A stretch of DNA of 64,000 nt from Dysidea avara (Eukaryota > Porifera > Demospongiae > Dictyoceratida > Dysideidae): assembly GCF_963678975.1 (NCBI RefSeq), contig NC_089281.1, positions 6,597,277 to 6,661,276 on the forward strand. Direction: 5' to 3'. Of the stretch, positions 58,186 through 64,000 are shown piece by piece. Below the pieces are notes generated by a model. It was not told the origin of the DNA and did no database searches. It saw nothing but the letters and a program-made list of their open reading frames with translations. Both the position numbers and the translations under genes were made by a program. The first letter of the stretch is position 1. Each line of letters opens with the position of its first letter.

Positions 58186-59420
58186 AGGACCAGGTCACAT
58201 ACAACCAACTACATACACAAATGTGACAACCTACCCATAGGGCATGTATAAACAGTGCCGTAGCCAGCACTAGAGTAGTGTGTGTGCCAATAATGATACA
58301 CATGCATACACAGGCAAGGAAGTTTAACTGGCATCAGAAAATCACAATACTAAAATGCAACTTACACAAAAACAAATGAGCTATAGTGACATTAATTGAT
58401 TTGTTTATATTGTAGGTGTGAGATGTCTCTGAAGGTGACTCAGTGAAGAAGTGGGGCTATGCATGACAGGGCAAGCACAATCAGCATATAATCCCAAATC
58501 ATATATGGCACAGACTAAAAGCCACTCGTATAGTTAAGTGCCAGTACATAAGTGGTGTGGCACATTGATGTCTACACACTATGTGCATACACAACATACT
58601 GAGCCATAGATGACATACTGGAGATAAAGCAGTAGTGCGTGTATGCAGCAATGTATTATTGGCAATATTGATGGTGGGAAAATCATTCTATTAGCAAGCC
58701 AAATAAAGGATGAAGCTGTCATGCAGCAACTTGAGACTCACTGTAGTGCCACTTGGAAACAAGATTGAACACTTGTAAAACAAAGAGACACCAGCCACAA
58801 ATGATCTGTAGAATCAATGTGGTTCTTAATTACCTACTGTATAGCCTAAATATTTCGAGGGGCAATATTTTCAAAGTTGAGCAATGCAAATTTTTTTTTG
58901 TGGATTTGCAAACAATCTCATATGTAATATATGAAGGTCTAAAATTTTCAAGGATAAAATTTTCACTGCTAACCCCAAAACCTCGAAAAAGTGAAATTCC
59001 CCCCTCCTCCCTCAAGATATTTAGGCTAGCCATACGGTATACCGACTTTGCAATCTATAGGTGTCTTAAGATGACTCAGTCATGAAGTGAGGCTATGCAC
59101 AACAAGGTGGTGAAGGTACAACTGGCAAATGACCCCAATCAAGCCAACATGGCATAATACACTCTGTTGTAACTAGAGGCCGCTGGTATACATGCCAGTA
59201 CACCACCATGGCATTGGCACATGTGCATGCAGTGATCAATGGCACAGTCTATAATATGCATAGCTATACACAACTTAAGTCATGCAGCAATGCATCAGTT
59301 ATTGATTACAGATCATTGGTATAACAGTAGTATTAAGAGGTGGAAAATAATATCCAGCTAACAAACCAGGTGAAGGATGAAGCATAGAAAATGCACAATA
59401 CAAGCAAAAAATTGATAAGC
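58186..59420. repeat. Repeat family F: two diverged units
   Basis: Unit landmarks are GTGAGATGTCTCTGAAG, GACTCAGTGAAGAAG, GAGGCTATGCACAACAAGG, then CCAATATGG-like words and a CATGTGCAT-rich end. They occur from about 58417 and again from about 59061, 644 bp apart. The same unit is at 63570-64000. It starts with AGGACCAGGTCACATACAAC (58186), as does 63223. No open frame is shared. The class is unknown. Confidence 0.7.
58836..59041. mobile_element. TIR element, TACTGTATAGCC ends
   Basis: Left end TACTGTATAGCCTAAATATT and right end complement TACCGTATGGCTAGCCTAAAT pair over about 30 bp, including TTTCGAGGG against CCCTCAAG. It is inserted between or within family F units. Its ends resemble 2652-3199. 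Confidence 0.6.
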
Positions 59421-60200
59421 GCACTCAGTGAAGAAGGATCTTGGCACGAGGGGTCCACAACTCATAAAAACCCTGTACGAGATTTCAAATCTTCAAGATT
59501 TCAAAGGTTTTGTGGCAAGATTTTAGAGTAAAAAAAATCGTGGTATCCTGAATAATTAGGTCAGAGACGCTTAGTATCCGGAAATGTACAAAAACTTTAG
59601 CGAGTTAAGATTTTAATCTCTAGGAGCCATATGAAAGTTCGGACAGAATTAGGACGTTGCACACGTAATGCTGAATATACGAAAGTATACGTAAAGTATA
59701 CGAAAGTTTGCAATAATTTTTTCAAGAGATTTCAGATTTCAAGAAGATTTTCAAGAGGCTGTACGAGATTTCAAAGGGGTTGCATAGATAGTATGATTCT
59801 CCGTACCCGTACGGACAATATAGACAATAAACACTGAACTATACACTGTGACTATTACAATTACAGCCACAGGGGGAAAACTATTACTAGGGGAAAAGGG
59901 GATTGTCTTCATCATCCGAGCCCTGAAGGGCCCAGTACCTCAAGATCATCTTAGCATTGTTGGACCACAGTTGCACAATATACGTATATGGTCTGGGTGA
60001 CGAGACTAGAGTATAGGCGGTAGTTAGCACTAGCAGCCTACCGCCTAAATAGCTATTTCGAGGGGGGGATCAGTTTCGCTAATTCCGAAATTTTGGGGAT
60101 TATCAGCGAAAATTTTATATTTAGACCTCCATGCATATAGTCTAATACATTTTGGGAGTGTTTGCAAATTCGCGAAAAAATTTTTTAGATACACTGTTTA

Positions 60201-61988
60201 ATGTTTCCTCTCGGATTCACATCACTTTGTATGCGCTTACAATTATTACAATTTCTAATGCTTAAGCGCCAAGACAATTGTCAAGTTTCCCGCGTTTTTA
60301 CCCAAAGTCACAACTTAAGCGATCACAGTCGAAGTTGGTTGAGTACTTTTGTTATTGTATCAAGATACAGGATGCTAGTGGTAGCTAAATATTTAGGACT
60401 GGAGTCTCTTTACAATCGATTCATGGAACGCGGATTGGAAAGCGCGAGTCCAATAAATATATATGCGGAAGTGCCTGAGGGACGGCCACAGAATGAGAAA
60501 CGTAAGCAAGATTCCTTACCAACAGTTGCTAAAAAGGCTAAAGGTAAGAGACAACCCCTTAATTATCCCGTCGCGTGCCTAGACGGATTTTTCCTTAAAA
60601 CTTCCGGAGATAAATCATGGAGGTAGCTAGCTAACTCCGTGCCGGAATATTTCGCATTGACTTCGAGTTCATAACTGACTTAGCTACGGATCAACAAAAT
60701 CGATTGCAACGAAATTTAGTTACAAGCAGTATGTGTTTATGTAGTCGGTCTATACCAAATTGCGAATGATTCGAGTTGATATGGCACAAAATATATAGCT
60801 ATCCAGCAGTCCTCGGCAGTCATGACTGTAAAATAACGCGTAGCCAAGGTATAAAATTATCAGGGGCTTAGCTGGTTGAAGTACCACATCAAGATCTTTT
60901 TACCATAAGTTGTAACACCACAAGATCTAATGGTTTGAAGTTATATAAGAAAAGGGCCAAGACCAACACTAGCTATAGATTAAATTTTTTACTAACAGAA
61001 TAATCAACGACTGGAACACCCTTCCAACTGATATAATACATTGTTGGGAGTAACGCGCTATACTTATGTAACGCGTTACGTAATTACTTTTGTGGTGACA
61101 GTAATATAACGAAATATGCTATAAAAACAGGTAGCTAATATAACTCAAGTTACTTCACTTACAAATGTAACGCGTTACCTAAGTAATATAGTTACTGTAA
61201 CGAATTTAATATTATTACTACAAGTAACAAAGTTACTAATCTCGTTAGTAATCCACTGAGTAACGCCTAGCCACAACGAAATAATGAAGCCTACTGAATG
61301 AAGCTTATTCACCAGCTTCTTACTTATAACCAAGATTTGCACATTGTCCAACAACGCAATCATGTCACGTGATAAGGTGGTAGTTTCACACGTGACAGCT
61401 TAAGGCTGTGGACACAAAGTAATATAATATGTAATATTATAGTTACTTTATTTTATGGGTAATATGTAACTGTAACTAAATAGTTCAGTTGCAAGTAATA
61501 TGTAACTAGTTACTTTAAAAGTAACTTGCCCAACACTGCTGATATAGTAAATGCTTTGGACACAACTTCTTTTAAGACATTACTAGACATTTATTGGATA
61601 CGTTGTTTGAGATAAGTTTACGGGAAATGTGTACCGTATACTTTTACAAACACTGTATACTTCCGTACACTTGAACTAATGGTGCGATTATTACTCCAGT
61701 GACGTCTTATTTTATTTGATTTGTAATTCATGATTTAAAGGATTTGATTAATAAACTGGGGATATTTAGAAAGTAGATGAGTTGTTCTACAAAGTGAAGA
61801 TATAAATCTGTTGATTAGATGTAAGTGTGATTTGTGAACTGTGGGTGTCCGTGAATCTATTTTTTTCTGGATTGTATTTATTAATCGGAAATGACTTTGC
61901 AGGGATGCTACCTGCAGACAAAGAAGCTGAGAAAGCTGATTTTTGGTGTGCAAAGTCCCACAGCCTTGAACTATCTAAACACATATAA
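60201..61988 (+). CDS. Small two-exon gene of unknown function
   Basis: Exon 1 ends at 60543 with a consensus donor, AAAG|GTAAGAG. Exon 2 (61903-61988) follows ATGACTTTGCAG and continues in phase to TAA at 61986-61988. The start could be at 60201 (142 residues) or the ATG at 60372 (85 residues); the second gives the more protein-like stretch. That part reads YLGLESLYNRFMERGLESAS, then INIYAEVPEGRPQ, a basic NEKRKQDSLPTVAKKAK that looks like a nuclear localisation signal, and an acidic-charged tail KEAEKADFWCAKSHSLELSK. I recognise no family. The 1359-bp intron holds a LINE remnant split by a hAT-type MITE. The DNA before exon 1 (60000-60200) has TTCGCG/TTTCGAGG words like those of nearby TIR elements, so the promoter may overlap repeat DNA. 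Confidence 0.5.
60905..61615 (+). pseudogene. LINE 3' end split by a MITE
   Basis: 60905-61035 reads TRSNGLKLYKKRAKTNTSYR and, after a one-base shift in a T run, TNRIINDWNTLPTDI. After the MITE, 61539-61615 continues in the same frame as VNALDTTSFKTLLDIYW. These are the last blocks of a CR1/L2-type reverse transcriptase, matching the end of the LINE at 10032 (SSFKHSLDQYW). Confidence 0.8.
61036..61538. mobile_element. hAT-type MITE, CAGTGTTGGGAGTAAC family, copy 2
   Basis: A close copy of 53880-54403. CTGATATA flanks both sides (61028-61035, 61539-61546). The right end is CCCAACACTG; the left end has drifted (ATACATTGTTGGGAG). It sits inside the LINE remnant, whose reading frame resumes exactly after removing the element and one flank. 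Confidence 0.9.
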
Positions 61989-63200
61989 GCTGTTCAAAAA
62001 TTCCTGTTGTAGCTCGAGTAATCGCATCTGATTTTGGAGCCCATGCGATATTTGGTGAGTTAGTCTATATAGATTCATGCACTTGTTGGCCATTAACACA
62101 AGAATAGTTAAGGGTTGCACTCATAAGGAATGGCTAGAGACTTAGCTATATGACAAAGTTTTGGCATGGAACTGCAGTTTTTTTAAAGCAAGATCGTGCT
62201 ACTGAGCTATACAATCAACTTCAGTGATTGAGTCAGAAAACATTGACATATTTACTAATAACCAACTGCTCATACATATAACTTAATATAGCTGTTGTGT
62301 ATGTGTGTAATTTTCCTTGCCAGGAGTGTTATTTGCTCCATGGGCAGATTGGCATGCCGTCTGCCCAGTATAACAATAAATGGTCATAAAAACCGGAGTA
62401 GCTAGACTTCAACTTTGGTACAGGTAATCACCATACCATGGTGTATCTTATTCATTAAATGGTTCACAAAATTACCTCCATTTAGCTCCCTTATAATATT
62501 TTCACCCCCGCACAAAAGGCAGTCTGGGCACGAGACTATATATAGACTTTGCCCTTCACAAAGTTTAGCTATAATGGTGTTTTCTTTCATTTTTGGTTAG
62601 TTTCCATAAGTGAATCCAATCCAACAATCAAGTCCACTATTCACCTTGCTAACAACAGCTGCTTAAAAAGGTTAGTTGAGCTAATTTATGTAGTTGTGGT
62701 GAACTTTAATAAAGCAGTGGTTCCTGTACTGTATGTATTGGATTTTGTCCTCATGCTTGACTACTATGCATAAGCGTAGCCTGACTACTGTTTGTTTAAG
62801 GTGGCACTGTACCAATCAAGTTTAGTGTGGCCACACAAGACAAAAAAAAATTGTTACAACCCTTGTGCTTAATGAGCTATTTTAGGGCAGCCCAAGACTC
62901 CACTATTTAACACTGCTGTATCAAGGATGAATTGCAAGTGTACAAAGAGGTACACTTACCTGATACCTCTACCATATTTTGATGGTCTGTGTTGCACAAA
63001 TTTGAAGTTATCTAAAAGAAACTAGTTAGCCAGGGCATGTTCTATATAACAGTAATCAATTAATGCCAGCTGGTACAATATGGCAGGTGATGCTGTTTGC
63101 AGAGTTGAGGTAAGCTAATATATTTAAAGCAGACGTTGTGTTACCAACTGTAGCCTTGTGATCTTTGCTGTGCTCTGTCATATACAGTATGGTAGTACAG
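61989..63200. other. No gene seen
   Basis: Non-coding, unique-looking. Small frames at 62402-62773 on both strands carry no motif and no chainable splice sites. Confidence 0.4.
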
Positions 63201-63222
63201 TATTTTTATTATTATCATTACT

Positions 63223-64000
63223 AGGACCGGGTCACATACAACCAAGTAGTGATGCACCGATTAATCTAAATAATCGGAAATTGGTTTATTGGCCAAATTT
63301 CAGCAACATCAGTATCGGTAATTATTAGCAGATTATTTTGCCAATTAATTTTACTGACCTTGATGGTATTGTTTTCATAGAAATAAGACAAAATGAAGTT
63401 TAGAAATGGCAATTTTACAAAATATGTATGAAATTTTGGTAAACATAAACATAAACATCGGATCGGTTATCGGTATCGGCCATTATATGATTTTCAATAT
63501 CAGCTAATTGGATAATCGGCAAAATCTCTTATCGGTGCATCACTACAACCAAGTACATACACCAACGCGACAAACCCCTGGTGAGGCTATGCACAACAAG
63601 GTGGTTGAATAAACAATCAACTGTGATCCCAAATTATTATTATTATTAATACTTTACAGTGACCAGCACACAAAAAACATCAAGCCAATATGGAACAATA
63701 GTGACAGATAGTACCATCGTAATTAGAGGCCACCAGTGTATAGCTCTCTCCTGTATGTTTTGTATGCGTATAATTATACTGTGTACGCATCACCGTGCCA
63801 TTTCCACACCACTGATGTACCAGCACTTAGCAACATTAGTGTAGTATTGTATGTAGCAATACATTATTGGCAATGGAAATTATTCAGCTATTGTGAAGGA
63901 TGATGCATGCAAAATGTAAACCATAAACCTTTTCTTTACATTGTAGATGTGAGATGTCTCTGAAGATGACTCAATCAAGAAATGAGACTGTGCACAACAA
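63223..64000. repeat. Repeat family F, further unit, interrupted by a MITE
   Basis: Starts AGGACCGGGTCACATACAAC, resumes after the MITE with AAGTACATACACCAACGCGA, and then shows GAGGCTATGCACAACAAGG (63583), AATTAGAGGCCACCAG and GTGAGATGTCTCTGAAGATG (63949). It runs off the right edge of the window. Confidence 0.75.
63247..63545. mobile_element. hAT-type MITE, TAGTGATGCACCGAT ends
   Basis: Ends TAGTGATGCACCGAT and ATCGGTGCATCACTA are perfect inverted copies. The flanks are CAACCAAG on both sides (63239-63246, 63546-63553). Internal ATCGG/CCGAT words recur. 299 bp. The repeat it entered exists uninterrupted at 58186-58222, which gives a natural empty site. Confidence 0.96.

Noticed and set aside
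58753-59085. 110-codon plus-strand frame
   Set aside because: It spans a TIR element (58836-59041) and its flanks; the reading is not supported by the other element of this kind.

Overview
This is nuclear DNA from an animal, almost certainly an invertebrate. Genes are split by short introns (54 to a few hundred bp) with GT-AG borders and GTAAGT/GTGAGT donors. There are no operons or bacterial-type signals. The DNA is AT-rich, and more than half of it is recognisable as repeats: MITE-like hairpins, hAT-like and pogo-like non-autonomous elements with target duplications, LINE fragments, a minisatellite and microsatellites. A demosponge would fit this compact-intron, MITE-rich pattern, but the sequence alone does not prove the phylum.

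Genes. Two closely related NNMT/PNMT/TEMT-type methyltransferase genes, each with one visible coding exon, lie about 24 kb apart and point away from each other (16572-17375 minus, 41651-42454 plus). A DEDDh exonuclease gene (12781-14157 plus) carries a frameshift, a nonsense codon and lost catalytic residues, so it reads as a decayed copy; a scrap of a second copy lies at 25687-25798. A gene of about 13 exons (45891-49933 plus) codes for an N-terminal membrane anchor followed by a helical, TPR-like region of unknown role; as given it contains one in-frame TGA and two frame breaks. A small two-exon gene (60201-61988 plus) of unknown function has a LINE remnant and a hAT-type MITE inside its intron. 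A further unknown, probably broken gene (27348-27912 minus) lies between inverted repeats.

Layout. 1-12.4 kb: repeats only (foldback elements, a nested element at 6.06-7.92 kb, a 74-bp perfect palindrome, a Tigger/pogo-like transposase scrap, a LINE tail). 12.8-17.4 kb: exonuclease, LINE scrap, methyltransferase 1. 18-29.5 kb: GT microsatellite, hAT-type MITE, a retroelement nuclease domain nested in another element, LINE and exonuclease scraps, the unknown minus-strand gene. 29.5-41.6 kb: repeats, including a 31-bp minisatellite over 1.2 kb and a tRNA-like SINE head. 41.6-50 kb: methyltransferase 2, a repeat-rich hAT-like element, a hAT-type MITE with a perfect 8-bp duplication, and the multi-exon gene. 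50-64 kb: broken LINE, hAT-type MITEs, the two-exon gene, and a diverged repeat unit at 58-59 kb and again at 63-64 kb.

No evidence of a new multi-gene system is visible. The most useful leads are the 113-bp identical tract shared by the methyltransferase paralogues, the unknown genes at 27.3, 45.9 and 60.2 kb, and a short dispersed motif built around CTCTATTAGAG found all over the window.
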